Assembly: GCF_020179385.1 (NCBI RefSeq)
Contig: NZ_JAIBLJ010000038.1
Span: 1-33,358 of the forward strand
Reading direction: 5' to 3'
Origin: Alkalihalobacillus sp. YIM B00296
Lineage (GTDB): Bacteria; Bacillota; Bacilli; Bacillales; Fictibacillaceae
Length of the DNA stretch: 33,358 nt
Shown here one piece after another: positions 8,195-17,794 of the stretch (position 1 is the first letter of the stretch; the number at the start of each line of letters is the position of its first letter). Below the pieces are notes generated by a model. That model had not been told where the DNA came from. It was given only the letters and a program-made list of their open reading frames with translations, and searched no databases. Made by a program: the position numbers and the translations under genes.

Positions 8195-9076
8195 ATGCCA
8201 CAGACAGTTGTTGGGAAACCGACAGATATTGAACGGATCGACGAACCTAAATCAAGAAGAATATCTAAAAAGATGCTCATCTACATCCTGCTGGTCATCT
8301 ATGGGTTGGTCAATGCCTACCCCATTTTCTGGATGTTCCTCAATTCGTTCAAGAGCAATATCGAATTTGCGAAGTCACCGTTCGGACTTCCGGTGGAATG
8401 GTTGTTTGAAAATTATAAGACGGCGTGGGAGACAGCAAGGCTTGATACGTATTTCCTGAACAGTATCATCGTATCCGTCGTTGCTGTAATCGTGACGGTT
8501 TTTGCTGGAGCATTGGCTTCTTACTTCCTATCCCGATTCAGGTTCAGATGGGGAAAAGCAATGTATGCCTTTTTCGTATTCGGCATGTTGATCCCGATAC
8601 ATGCGACATTGGTACCGATGTTTTTATTAATGAAAGAACTCGGATTATTGAATACGCATATCGGATTGATTTTCCCTTACATCGCGTTCAACCTGCCGAT
8701 CACCATTTTCATATTGGTGAGCTTCATGAGTGCTTTTCCAAAAGACATTGAGGAATCGGCGATCATGGATGGATGTGGGGTGTTCCGGATCTTCTGGTCG
8801 ATCATCCTTCCGATGACCAAACCTGCTTTGGCGACCGTCGTTATATTGAATTTCATCAACAATTGGAATGAATTCGCTTTTGCGCTTGTGTTGATCAATG
8901 AGGAGTCGCTCAAGACTTTGCCTCTTGGGCTTGCGAATTTTGCTGGCCAATTTACGACCAATTATGGAGCACAGATGGCTGGATTGACAATGGCGATCAT
9001 TCCGACGATCCTCATCTATCTGTTGCTTGAAGAACATCTCGTCAAAGGGATGACAGCAGGGGCTGTGAAAGGATAA
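8195..9076 (+). CDS. Sugar ABC transporter permease, MalG/UgpE type
   Basis: A 293-residue permease with an N-terminal cytoplasmic tail, about six hydrophobic segments and the EAA loop DIEESAIMDGCGVFRIFWSI followed by ILPMTKPAL. The C-terminus HLVKGMTAGAVKG is the usual ending of MalG-type subunits. The ribosome binding site is AAGGAAGGAGG. It forms a heterodimer with the preceding permease for uptake of an oligosaccharide. A dispersed hairpin repeat begins right after its stop. Confidence 0.92.
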   Translation: MPQTVVGKPTDIERIDEPKSRRISKKMLIYILLVIYGLVNAYPIFWMFLNSFKSNIEFAKSPFGLPVEWLFENYKTAWETARLDTYFLNSIIVSVVAVIVTVFAGALASYFLSRFRFRWGKAMYAFFVFGMLIPIHATLVPMFLLMKELGLLNTHIGLIFPYIAFNLPITIFILVSFMSAFPKDIEESAIMDGCGVFRIFWSIILPMTKPALATVVILNFINNWNEFAFALVLINEESLKTLPLGLANFAGQFTTNYGAQMAGLTMAIIPTILIYLLLEEHLVKGMTAGAVKG

Positions 9077-9077
9077 G

Positions 9078-9140
9078 CTAAAGAAAACTTGGCTCAGCCA
9101 AGCCTTTGGCGCCGGCTGAGCCTTAGTTGCACTTATACTA
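9078..9140 (+). repeat. Dispersed hairpin repeat, copy A (partner at 21025-21088, opposite strand)
   Basis: This roughly 62-base element is nearly identical to the reverse complement of 21025-21088. Shared blocks include TAAAGAAAACTTGG, CCAAGCC, TTGGCG, GGCTGAGCCTTAG and TGCACTTATACT. In this copy GGCTCAGCC (9091-9099) pairs perfectly with GGCTGAGCC (9114-9122). It lies between the permease and sensor-kinase genes and may act as a terminator or RNA-stability element. It encodes nothing. Confidence 0.8.
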
Positions 9141-9242
9141 TAATCCAAATTGGCTAATACGTTGATTTTACTTCTTGATGCCAATTTATATACCCTATAT
9201 TGTAAAAGGTAACACGACGATCGATGAAGAGGTTGAGCCCAC

Positions 9243-11018
9243 ATGAAAAAGCTTTTCTATTTTCCAGATTGGAAACTTCGATGGAAGTTCCTGTTCATCT
9301 TTTTAACACTGGTCATCCTGCCGATGCTGGCGTTCAGCTTGTTCATTTATAATCAGGCGAACAACGCCGTCCAGCAGCAGGCAATCGATAACACGAAAAG
9401 CCATCTTGAAAAGGTGGAGGATAACCTTTCAGCTGTCATCCTTGATATTGAAGACATTTCTTCGTACATGATTTACAGTGAAGAGTTCAGGAACTTCTTG
9501 ACTACGCCGGATATACCTGAAAATCGGACAAGGCTGAAGAGCTTGGAAGATCGCATCAATGGTTACGCTACCTTCCACCTGAACTCCAAGCCCTATTTAA
9601 GTTCCATCACCTTGAACGGAATGAGGAACAGTGAGGTCCATATCGGAAAACAAGTGGTCCAGACAGACGAGCGTCATTGGCAGGAGAGGGCATCTGACCT
9701 TCATGGGAAAGTTTTATGGAGTGAAGCTTATTCAGTGACCGATTACTGGGATAGGGAAGAAAAAGTGATCAGTCTGTTCAGGGTCATCAACGATATCAAC
9801 AATATCACCAATCCGATCGGCATGGTGACCATCCGGTTGAATACCCACCAGCTTTATGAATGGATTGAAACAGATTCAAGCTATATGCAGCAAATGTTTG
9901 TCCTTGACCAGAAAAATAAGGTCGTCCTCCATCAGGACTCTTCCTATATCGGAAAGTTACATCCTGATGAAGGATTATTGAAAGCCATCAAAGGTGCCGG
10001 CAGTGAGGAAGAGACGTTCGGATATCAAAAAGATGACGAGAAGTACAATGTCGTCAAGCGGCCATTGGAAGGCACGGATCTTGTGCTCTATGCGGTCGTC
10101 GACAAAAAGGATGTTGCAGAAAGCATAACTGGCATGCAAGGCTCAATCCGGATCATGATGATCGCATTGACGGTATTGGGGATACTGGCGATGGCTGGCT
10201 TCTATCGGTATAACATCAAACGGATCATTGACCTGACCAAACAGACCCAACAAGTTGAAAAAGGGGACTTCTCAGCGAATGTGCCTGTCACAGCCCGTGA
10301 TGAAATCGGGTTGTTGGGGTTGAGGTTCAATCGTATGGTCCGACAGCTGAAATACTTGATCGAAAATGAATACCAGATGGAAATCCGAAACAGGGAATCA
10401 GAATTGAAGCTTTTGCAGAGTCAGATCAATCCACATTTTCTATATAACACGTTAGATATGATCAGATGGACGGCCAGATTGGAAAGAGCGATGGATACAG
10501 GGAAGCTGATCGAACAATTGTCAAAAATGTTCAGGATCAGCTTGAACAGAGGAAAGCCATGGATCTCACTGCAAGATGAATTGGCTTATAGCCACCTTTA
10601 TCTCCAGTTGAACAAGAAACGGCTCGGAAAGAAATTGACCTATTCGATTTTCTATGATGCGGATGTATCGAAAGCGATCGTCTTGAAACAGATGATCCAG
10701 CCACTGATTGAAAACAGTCTGCAGCATGGCTTCGATAAGGTGAGCTCAATACGGAATATCTATGTCCGGTGTTATCGGGAAGAGGATGACCTCGTCATTG
10801 ATGTCATGGACAATGGTGTAGGTTTTTCCCAGGAACAATTCCAAGCTTCCGTCAAAGGAGGATATGCCCTGCAGAACATACAGGATCGGCTGCAGATTGC
10901 GTTTGGGGATAAGGCCAGGCTTATCGTAAAGACAAAACGTTCTCCTGGGGCTTGGGTAAGGATTCAATTGCCTTATCGCGAGAATAAAGATTGGATGGAT
11001 GAAGGTGATCTGAAATGA
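9243..11018 (+). CDS. YesM-type sensor histidine kinase
   Basis: A 591-residue membrane sensor kinase of the LytS/YesM group. A transmembrane helix spans about residues 15-37. An extracellular Cache-like sensing region reaches to about 295, and a second helix follows at about 300-320. A HAMP domain comes next (QVEKGDFSANVPVTARDEIG). The His_kinase motif SQINPHFLYNTLDM carries the phosphorylated H398. An HATPase domain has LIENSLQHGFDK and DNGVGF. It overlaps the response-regulator start by four bases. In this family the ligand is typically a sugar, often detected with the help of an ABC binding protein; here a mannoside is the likely cue. The ribosome binding site is weak (AGAGG). Confidence 0.93.
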   Translation: MKKLFYFPDWKLRWKFLFIFLTLVILPMLAFSLFIYNQANNAVQQQAIDNTKSHLEKVEDNLSAVILDIEDISSYMIYSEEFRNFLTTPDIPENRTRLKSLEDRINGYATFHLNSKPYLSSITLNGMRNSEVHIGKQVVQTDERHWQERASDLHGKVLWSEAYSVTDYWDREEKVISLFRVINDINNITNPIGMVTIRLNTHQLYEWIETDSSYMQQMFVLDQKNKVVLHQDSSYIGKLHPDEGLLKAIKGAGSEEETFGYQKDDEKYNVVKRPLEGTDLVLYAVVDKKDVAESITGMQGSIRIMMIALTVLGILAMAGFYRYNIKRIIDLTKQTQQVEKGDFSANVPVTARDEIGLLGLRFNRMVRQLKYLIENEYQMEIRNRESELKLLQSQINPHFLYNTLDMIRWTARLERAMDTGKLIEQLSKMFRISLNRGKPWISLQDELAYSHLYLQLNKKRLGKKLTYSIFYDADVSKAIVLKQMIQPLIENSLQHGFDKVSSIRNIYVRCYREEDDLVIDVMDNGVGFSQEQFQASVKGGYALQNIQDRLQIAFGDKARLIVKTKRSPGAWVRIQLPYRENKDWMDEGDLK

Positions 11019-12544
11019 ATCTGAAGTTATTGATTGTGGATGATGAACCGATCATCACCCAGGGGCTGAGGGAGACGGTGCCATGGCACGAACTCGATAT
11101 CGAGATCATCGGCGAAGCGCAAGATGGCGAAGAAGCCCTTGAAATCATCGAAAACAAAGCCGTAGATATCATTCTCTCAGATGTAAAAATGCCTGTCATG
11201 GATGGATTAGAGCTAGCTGACCATGTTTACAGTCGCTTTCCCCATATTCGCATCATCATCATAAGCGGCCACGAAGAGTTCGAATATGCAAAACGCGCGA
11301 TCGGGCTTGGTGTGAGAGATTACTTGCTGAAGCCTGTAGACATTGATGAACTCATGGATTTGGTAGCCAAGATCAAGCACAAGATGGAACAAGAACAGAT
11401 GCATGAAGAATCATACATGCTCAAACAACTCCTATCCTCTCTGGTAATGGGCCATAAGATAATGGAGATGGAAGAGATCCACGATTGGATTCCCAGGGGA
11501 TGCTGGCTATTCGGAAGTGAGATGAAGAATTACGGAGATTTTATCGGTTCCAAGACGGACAAGCAAATACAAGCGCTGAAAAAACGTTGGAAAAACACAC
11601 TTGAAGAAGGGCTTTCCCGGAAAGGCATCCTTTCTGCTTCAACCTTCTTAGATGAAAACAGGCTGATCATATGCTGTACTTCCGAGCGGGAAGTCCGACC
11701 GGAACGAAAGGTGTACGAGGATTTACTGTCGGAAATGGAGGAAACGGTCGGTATCAAAGGATTCTTCTGTTTAACCGCGCATTCAGAAACACCAGAAGAA
11801 CTTCAGAGCAGATACCAGGAGTTGCTTGATAAGATGAAAACCCATCCTTATACAGACAAACTGGTTTTCGAAGCTTCAGAATCCGACCCTGTGGATACGT
11901 CAAAATCCCAATATCCGGTATGGTTCGAAAAGAAGATGAGACAAATGGAAGATGAGCGTTCAATCCAATCTTCAATCCAGGATTTAATCGATGGAATGAA
12001 AGAGAAGTGCTGGTCAATTGAAACAGCAATTGAATTGTTGGGAGATATCGAAGTGAATCTTTGTAAAGAATTTGCTGAGGACCTGCCATTACATTTTCTC
12101 GATGGGGTAAATCCTACGGTCTATAACTCCTATGACCAATTAAAACGACTTTTTGCAGAAGATATGAAAAGATATTTCGACTATCAGCAGTCAGCGATCA
12201 TAGGTGGACAACGCTGGTTGACAAAGAAAGCGGTTTCTTATATTAAAGAGCACTATTCCCATGATTTGAAAGCATCTGAGGTCGCAGATGTCATTAATGT
12301 ATCACCGAATTATTTCAGCCAACTGATCAAACAGGAAACTGGAAAGCATTTCAATGATTATTTACATGAAGTCCGGATCAACAAGGCAAAGGAGCTTTTG
12401 AAAGAAACGCCTTACCGCGTGTTTGAAATTGCTGAACTTGTAGGATACCGTGATTACAAATATTTTGTCCATATTTTTAAGAGGAGTACATCCATGACAC
12501 CAACGCATTATCGGAATATTGCCACTAAAGAAAATCACAGTTAG
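11015..12544 (+). CDS. YesN-type AraC-family response regulator
   Basis: A 509-residue two-domain regulator. The receiver domain (1-120) has the acidic pair in VDDEP, phospho-acceptor D56 in LSDVKMPVMDG, and the conserved Lys in LLKPVD. A long middle region of about 280 residues is poorly conserved, as in other YesN proteins. The C-terminus holds a double helix-turn-helix AraC domain (about 405-505), including ASEVADVINVSPNYFSQLIK and VFEIAELVGYRDYKYFVHIF. It is translationally coupled to the kinase. It probably activates the ABC and beta-mannosidase genes around it. No operator was identified. Confidence 0.93.
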   Translation: MNLKLLIVDDEPIITQGLRETVPWHELDIEIIGEAQDGEEALEIIENKAVDIILSDVKMPVMDGLELADHVYSRFPHIRIIIISGHEEFEYAKRAIGLGVRDYLLKPVDIDELMDLVAKIKHKMEQEQMHEESYMLKQLLSSLVMGHKIMEMEEIHDWIPRGCWLFGSEMKNYGDFIGSKTDKQIQALKKRWKNTLEEGLSRKGILSASTFLDENRLIICCTSEREVRPERKVYEDLLSEMEETVGIKGFFCLTAHSETPEELQSRYQELLDKMKTHPYTDKLVFEASESDPVDTSKSQYPVWFEKKMRQMEDERSIQSSIQDLIDGMKEKCWSIETAIELLGDIEVNLCKEFAEDLPLHFLDGVNPTVYNSYDQLKRLFAEDMKRYFDYQQSAIIGGQRWLTKKAVSYIKEHYSHDLKASEVADVINVSPNYFSQLIKQETGKHFNDYLHEVRINKAKELLKETPYRVFEIAELVGYRDYKYFVHIFKRSTSMTPTHYRNIATKENHS

Positions 12545-12592
12545 GAATATCAGTTCATGGAATTTTAATAGGATATGAAGGAAGGAGACTCT

Positions 12593-15151
12593 ATGAAACT
12601 CTTAAACGAATGGAAATTGCAATGGTTCGAAGCTGGAGAAAAAGATCCTCTGGAAGTATCGGCACCCTATTATATCGATCATTTTTGGATGGCGGCGAAA
12701 GTACCGGGTGATGTCCATTCCACCTTGCTGTCAAAAAATTTGATCAAGGATCCCTTTATCGGACATAACGATTTGGAATGCCGGTGGGTAGAGGAAAAAG
12801 AATGGTGGTACCGTACCACATTCAATTGGGATGGAGACTGTTGCGAGGAAGAGTCAATGGAGCTGTTGTTCGAAGGACTCGATACGTATGCAACGGTCTA
12901 TTTGAATGGAGTGGAAATCGGGAGTACTGCCAATATGCTGGTCGAGCATTCATTCGAGGTGACAAGCGAACTCCGTAAAGGCAAAAATGTCATGGCCGTC
13001 AGGATCGATCCTGTCCATACCCATATTGAAGGAAAGGAACTGGATTATTGGTGCAGCTATGGGAAAGAACGGATCTGGACAAGGAAAGCTGCCATGAACT
13101 TTGGCTGGGACTGGGGTCCGCGTCTGGTATCTGTAGGCATATGGAAAGCCGTAGCGCTGGTAAAACGATCGAAGACGAGACTGGCCGGTGTTTTCGCGAA
13201 GACGACAGAGCTGCAGAAGGATCTCGCTAAAGTAGAGGTAGACGTTGAGGTCAGCCATCCTTCCTGGATGAAAGAGCCTTTATATGTTGTAGCCGAGCTC
13301 CGCTCTGGGGAGAACATCCTTTCAGGACGCTCCCAGATAAGGAGAAAAAAAGGTGTAATGATAATCGAAGTGCCGGATCCTCAGCTATGGTGGACACATG
13401 ACTTAGGTGAACCTCATTTATATGAAATGACTGTATCGTTGATCGATGAACAAGGGAATGTCCTCGACAGTCGTGTGGATGATGTTGGAATTCGGACGGT
13501 ACAAGTGGAACAGAAGCATGAAAACGGGGAAAACCTTTTTGCCTTTAATCTTAATGGTGTCCGCATGTTTGCCAAGGGTGCGAACTGGATTCCTGTCCAT
13601 AATTTCATAGGTTCAGCAGATGAAGGAAGGTACACGAAGCTGCTTGAACTTGCCAAGGATGTACACATGAACATGATGAGGGTCTGGGGAGGCGGCATCT
13701 ATGAAAAGGAAATCTTTTATAAAGAGTGCAACCGGTTAGGAATCCTTGTCTGGCAGGATTTCATGTTCGCAAATGCATTATATCCAGATTACAACCAGAA
13801 CTTTATGGCTAATGTACAAGATGAAGTAGCCAAAGCTGTGAAACGGTTAAGAAATCATGCTTGCCTGGCGATTTGGTGCGGAAATAACGAAATTGATTGG
13901 ATTTATGACCGGAAGAAATCAGATGGGGAAATCACGACACCGTTTTATGGTGAAAAAATCTACCACGAATTGATTCCAGAAGTGCTTGAAGAGCTTGATG
14001 GATCCCGTCTGTATTGGCCGAGTTCGCCATATGGAAGCTATCAGGATGGGGACCTCGATTCAGAAGAGATGGGTGACCGTCATAACTGGGTCGTCTGGCA
14101 TGGGAATGTCGAGCCTCGTAAAGTTGGTGAGCCAGTGGTCCAGGATATTTCACTAGAGGGCGTTTCTTTCAAAAACTATAAAAAGGATCTGACCTTGTTT
14201 TCAAGTGAATTCGGTATGCATGCTTCCTCCAACCGCTATACATTATCGAAGTACATTCCGGAGGGTGAGTTTTATTGGAAGAGTGATGAGATGGCTTATC
14301 GGAATAAAGATCACTTCCATGAAAAAGGGATGCTCCTCATGGAGGGTTTTACTGGGGTTCCAACCGATATCGAGGAATATATGAATTATTCGATGCTTAC
14401 ACAGGCAGAGGGTCTGAAATATGGAATCGAGCACTACCGACGTCGTAAACCGTTCACAAGCGGAGCTTTGATCTGGCAGTTCAATGATTGCTGGCCTGGT
14501 ACGAGCTGGTCGATGGTGGACTATGAATTGCTGCCGAAAGCATCGTTCTATTATGCTAGGAAGTTCTTTGATCCAATATTGGCTACGATTGATCACGATC
14601 CAGGAAAGCCTCTGCGGATTTCCGTAGTAAATGATAAACTGCAAGATTTAGAGGATACGGTCGTCTTCGAAGTGATGACGTTTGATGGTAGGCAACTGTT
14701 TTTAAAAGAAATCGATTTTACGGTGATAGGCAATGGGGTGCAAGAGCTAGCAAACTTTACAGAAGAAGAGGTCCTGGATAGGGTGGATCCTTCTGAAGTT
14801 GTCATACGGCTGCGCTCTATAAGGGGAAGCTTCAAGGAAAACGTCTATTATCTGCGAGACTATAAAGATATCAATTATCCGAAAACCAACTTGAGCGTAG
14901 AAAGGCATGAGGAGGAAGCGGCGGTCACGATCACAGCAGACCGGCTTACGCGCTTTGTGAAGCTGGATATTTTACAAGGAGAAGTTGTCTGCTCGGATAA
15001 CTTTTTCGACTTGATGCCTGGTGAATCAAAGACCATCCAGCTTTGGCATCTGAAAGGGGAAGACATCGACTTGGAACGCGTCTCCATTTCTGCGATGAAT
15101 TCAGAATCAAGTATGATCGAAAAGGGACAAAAAGGAGGAGTGACACATTGA
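12593..15151 (+). CDS. GH2 beta-mannosidase, first of a tandem pair
   Basis: A glycoside hydrolase family 2 beta-mannosidase that removes terminal beta-mannosyl residues. The domains run in the usual order: sugar-binding jelly roll, immunoglobulin-like domain, then a TIM barrel from about residue 290. The acid/base is E433 in WCGNNE and the nucleophile is E539 in SSEFG. RVWGGGIYE and LVWQDFMFA are typical of the mannosidase branch. There is no signal peptide, so it acts in the cytoplasm on imported substrate. The start at 12593 is chosen because GGAAGGAG lies 5 bases upstream; an ATG at 12575 lies before that site. The length, about 852 residues, is normal. It overlaps the second GH2 gene by four bases. 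Confidence 0.9.
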   Translation: MKLLNEWKLQWFEAGEKDPLEVSAPYYIDHFWMAAKVPGDVHSTLLSKNLIKDPFIGHNDLECRWVEEKEWWYRTTFNWDGDCCEEESMELLFEGLDTYATVYLNGVEIGSTANMLVEHSFEVTSELRKGKNVMAVRIDPVHTHIEGKELDYWCSYGKERIWTRKAAMNFGWDWGPRLVSVGIWKAVALVKRSKTRLAGVFAKTTELQKDLAKVEVDVEVSHPSWMKEPLYVVAELRSGENILSGRSQIRRKKGVMIIEVPDPQLWWTHDLGEPHLYEMTVSLIDEQGNVLDSRVDDVGIRTVQVEQKHENGENLFAFNLNGVRMFAKGANWIPVHNFIGSADEGRYTKLLELAKDVHMNMMRVWGGGIYEKEIFYKECNRLGILVWQDFMFANALYPDYNQNFMANVQDEVAKAVKRLRNHACLAIWCGNNEIDWIYDRKKSDGEITTPFYGEKIYHELIPEVLEELDGSRLYWPSSPYGSYQDGDLDSEEMGDRHNWVVWHGNVEPRKVGEPVVQDISLEGVSFKNYKKDLTLFSSEFGMHASSNRYTLSKYIPEGEFYWKSDEMAYRNKDHFHEKGMLLMEGFTGVPTDIEEYMNYSMLTQAEGLKYGIEHYRRRKPFTSGALIWQFNDCWPGTSWSMVDYELLPKASFYYARKFFDPILATIDHDPGKPLRISVVNDKLQDLEDTVVFEVMTFDGRQLFLKEIDFTVIGNGVQELANFTEEEVLDRVDPSEVVIRLRSIRGSFKENVYYLRDYKDINYPKTNLSVERHEEEAAVTITADRLTRFVKLDILQGEVVCSDNFFDLMPGESKTIQLWHLKGEDIDLERVSISAMNSESSMIEKGQKGGVTH

Positions 15152-17709
15152 ACCGGGTATCTTTTGATCGTAAAAGTACCAAAGACCATAAAGTTGTGTT
15201 GACTGACTGGAAATTCAAACAAGCTGATGAACAAAACTGGATGCCAGCGACTGTCCCTGGCTGTGTGCATACCGACCTATTAAGCAACCAGCAAATAACA
15301 GATCCTTTTTACGGGAAAAACGAACTTGAACTCCAATGGATCGACAAGAAAGATTGGGAATATGAAACAGTGTTCAATGTTCCTGAGGATGTGTTCAGAT
15401 CGCCGCATATAGAGCTCGTTTTCCATGGGCTGGACACATACGCGGATGTCTATTTGAACAATACGAAAATCCTTTCAGCGGATAACATGTTCCGTAGCTG
15501 GAATGTGGATATCAAAAGGCTGCTTCAAGAGAAGGGTAACCGTTTGCGGGTCTATTTCCGCTCGCCGATCAATGAAGATCTGGTAAAGCTCGACAATTTA
15601 GGCTATAACTTGCCGGCAGTGAACGATCATTCTGAGGATGGAGGCGTCGGCGAGAAAAACTTAAGCGTTTTTGCGAGGAAGGCTCCTTACCATTATGGAT
15701 GGGACTGGGGACCGCGATTCGTCACGAGCGGAATCTGGAAACCTGTTGAATTGATCGGTTGGTCGGAGGCGAGGATCATCGAACTGTTCATTGATCAAAA
15801 GACCGTCACAGCTGAAGTGGCCCAAATCACTGGAGTGATCAAAGTTGAAGCTGAAGCAGATTTTGAAGGGAAGCTCATTTTATCCACTGGTGACCTTAGG
15901 GTTGAGGAACAAGTCCAGCTGGTGAAGGGCTTGAACGAGGTCGAAGTCCAGATGGCCATGGCCGAACCCCGGTTATGGTGGAGCAGAGGGCTTGGTGAAC
16001 AGCATCTTTATGAGTTTACCGCAGTACTTTTAAAAGAGGAGCGGGAAGTTGCGGCGAAGGAAGTAAGGACTGGTCTCCGTACAATCCGATTGGTACAGGA
16101 AAAAGACGACGCAGGGAAGTCGTTTTACTTTGAAGTGAATGGTGTGCCGGTTTTTGCGAAAGGTGCCAATCATATCCCGAATGATAGTTTCGTAACCGAG
16201 GTCACCTATGAACGGTACAAGCATGAAATCCTCAGTGCCGTCGAGTCGAATATGAATATGCTCCGGGTCTGGGGCGGCGGCATTTATGAATATGATGAAT
16301 TCTATGAGTTATGTGATGAATATGGCATCTTAGTCTGGCAGGACTTCATGTTCGCCTGCAGCATGTATCCTGGCGATGAGGCATTTTTAGAAAATATCGG
16401 GCATGAAGCTGAAGAGAACGTCAAACGATTGCGGAACCATCCTTCTCTTGCATTATGGTGCGGGAACAATGAGATGGATACGGCATGGTCACAGTATGAT
16501 GAAGACGGAGGCTGGGGATGGAAACAGCAATATTTGCTTGAAGAGAGGAAAGAGATCTGGCAGGCTTATGATCAAGTATTCCATCATATTCTGCCTGAAG
16601 CCGTCAAACAGTACACAGGTGGCACAGACTACTGGCCTTCTTCACCGATGGCAGATTGGAGCGGGGATGAAAATCAGCACGCCCACAATCAATCGACGAG
16701 CGGCGATATCCATTATTGGGATGTGTGGCACGGGCTGAAACCGTTCGAAGAATATAATGAGAACATCGGCCGGTTCATGAGCGAATACGGGTTCCAGTCA
16801 TTCCCAGAATATGAAACGGTGAAGACCTTCGCTGAAACAGAAGACATGGCGCTTGACTCTGAAGTCATGCTCCATCACCAGAAGAATGGACGCGGAAACT
16901 TTCTGATCAAAGAGTATATGGAAAAATACTTGCCGGAACCAGTTGATTTTCAAGGATTCCTCTATATGAGCCAGGTACTCCAGGCGGAAGGGATCAAGTC
17001 GGCGATCGAAGCGCATCGACGGAAAAAACCGTTTTGCATGGGGACGCTCTATTGGCAGATGAATGACTGTTGGCCAGTAGCCTCCTGGTCAAGTATGGAT
17101 TACGAGGGACGTTGGAAGGCGCTGCATTACCAGGTCCGGAAAAGTTTCCAGGATGTCATGCTTTCGGTTGATGGTACCGATTCTTCGAAAGTTGATATCC
17201 ATGTTAATTCTGATTTGCTCTCGGATATTGATGGTGAGCTCCATATCCAATTGCTTGATTTTGAAGGGAACGTTTTGAAGGAAAGGTCCAGTAAGGTTGA
17301 TGTGAAGCCGAACAGTGGAAAAGTGGTCCTTACGTTGTCAGCTGAAGAACTTTTGGAAGGATGCGACAAGACTAGAACCGTCTTGGAAGCTGAGCTTATG
17401 AAGGACGGAAAGGTTATTGATCGTGAAGAACATTATTTCATATCGGTAAAAGAGTTGAAGCTTTCTACTCCGGAGATCACAGTAACGGAATCGGATGATG
17501 GCGAGTTTTACGTTGAAACGAATGTACTCGCAAAGCAAGTCTGGCTATCGAGTGAAACATGGGGTATTTTCAGCGATAATTACTTCGATCTCATCCCTGG
17601 CCAAAAGAAAAAGGTGCAATTTTATTCCCGTGATGGATCAGACGGCTTTGTAGCTAGGTTACCTGGAAAGCTTACTGTGAGGTCCATGGCTGATTTTATC
17701 GAGATTTAA
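15148..17709 (+). CDS. GH2 beta-mannosidase, second of a tandem pair
   Basis: A second intact GH2 beta-mannosidase of about 853 residues. The acid/base is E442 in WCGNNE and the nucleophile is E546 in MSEYG. AFYHYGWDWGPR-like and RVWGGGIYE blocks are shared with its neighbour. The start is TTG at 15148, with a perfect AAAGGAGG nine bases upstream; it overlaps the previous stop as TTGA. The frame is open back to 15043, but that extension overlaps the upstream gene and has no ribosome binding site. The two enzymes are paralogues but clearly diverged, suggesting different chain-length or linkage preference rather than recent duplication. It is cytoplasmic. Confidence 0.9.
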   Translation: MNRVSFDRKSTKDHKVVLTDWKFKQADEQNWMPATVPGCVHTDLLSNQQITDPFYGKNELELQWIDKKDWEYETVFNVPEDVFRSPHIELVFHGLDTYADVYLNNTKILSADNMFRSWNVDIKRLLQEKGNRLRVYFRSPINEDLVKLDNLGYNLPAVNDHSEDGGVGEKNLSVFARKAPYHYGWDWGPRFVTSGIWKPVELIGWSEARIIELFIDQKTVTAEVAQITGVIKVEAEADFEGKLILSTGDLRVEEQVQLVKGLNEVEVQMAMAEPRLWWSRGLGEQHLYEFTAVLLKEEREVAAKEVRTGLRTIRLVQEKDDAGKSFYFEVNGVPVFAKGANHIPNDSFVTEVTYERYKHEILSAVESNMNMLRVWGGGIYEYDEFYELCDEYGILVWQDFMFACSMYPGDEAFLENIGHEAEENVKRLRNHPSLALWCGNNEMDTAWSQYDEDGGWGWKQQYLLEERKEIWQAYDQVFHHILPEAVKQYTGGTDYWPSSPMADWSGDENQHAHNQSTSGDIHYWDVWHGLKPFEEYNENIGRFMSEYGFQSFPEYETVKTFAETEDMALDSEVMLHHQKNGRGNFLIKEYMEKYLPEPVDFQGFLYMSQVLQAEGIKSAIEAHRRKKPFCMGTLYWQMNDCWPVASWSSMDYEGRWKALHYQVRKSFQDVMLSVDGTDSSKVDIHVNSDLLSDIDGELHIQLLDFEGNVLKERSSKVDVKPNSGKVVLTLSAEELLEGCDKTRTVLEAELMKDGKVIDREEHYFISVKELKLSTPEITVTESDDGEFYVETNVLAKQVWLSSETWGIFSDNYFDLIPGQKKKVQFYSRDGSDGFVARLPGKLTVRSMADFIEI

Positions 17710-17794
17710 TTCGTTAATCATAAACTTTGCTATGATTTCTCCCCAAACCCACTGATTACGTGTTAAAGTAAGTTGTAAAAGGGGAGTAATCGAG

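Noticed and set aside
8645-9244. Minus-strand open frame of about 199 codons opposite the second permease
   Set aside because: It is antisense to a clear MalG-type gene, and its composition and sequence match no family.
15043-15147. Longer N-terminus for the second beta-mannosidase
   Set aside because: It lies inside the upstream gene and has no ribosome binding site; TTG at 15148 has a perfect AAAGGAGG and homology to GH2 starts only after it.
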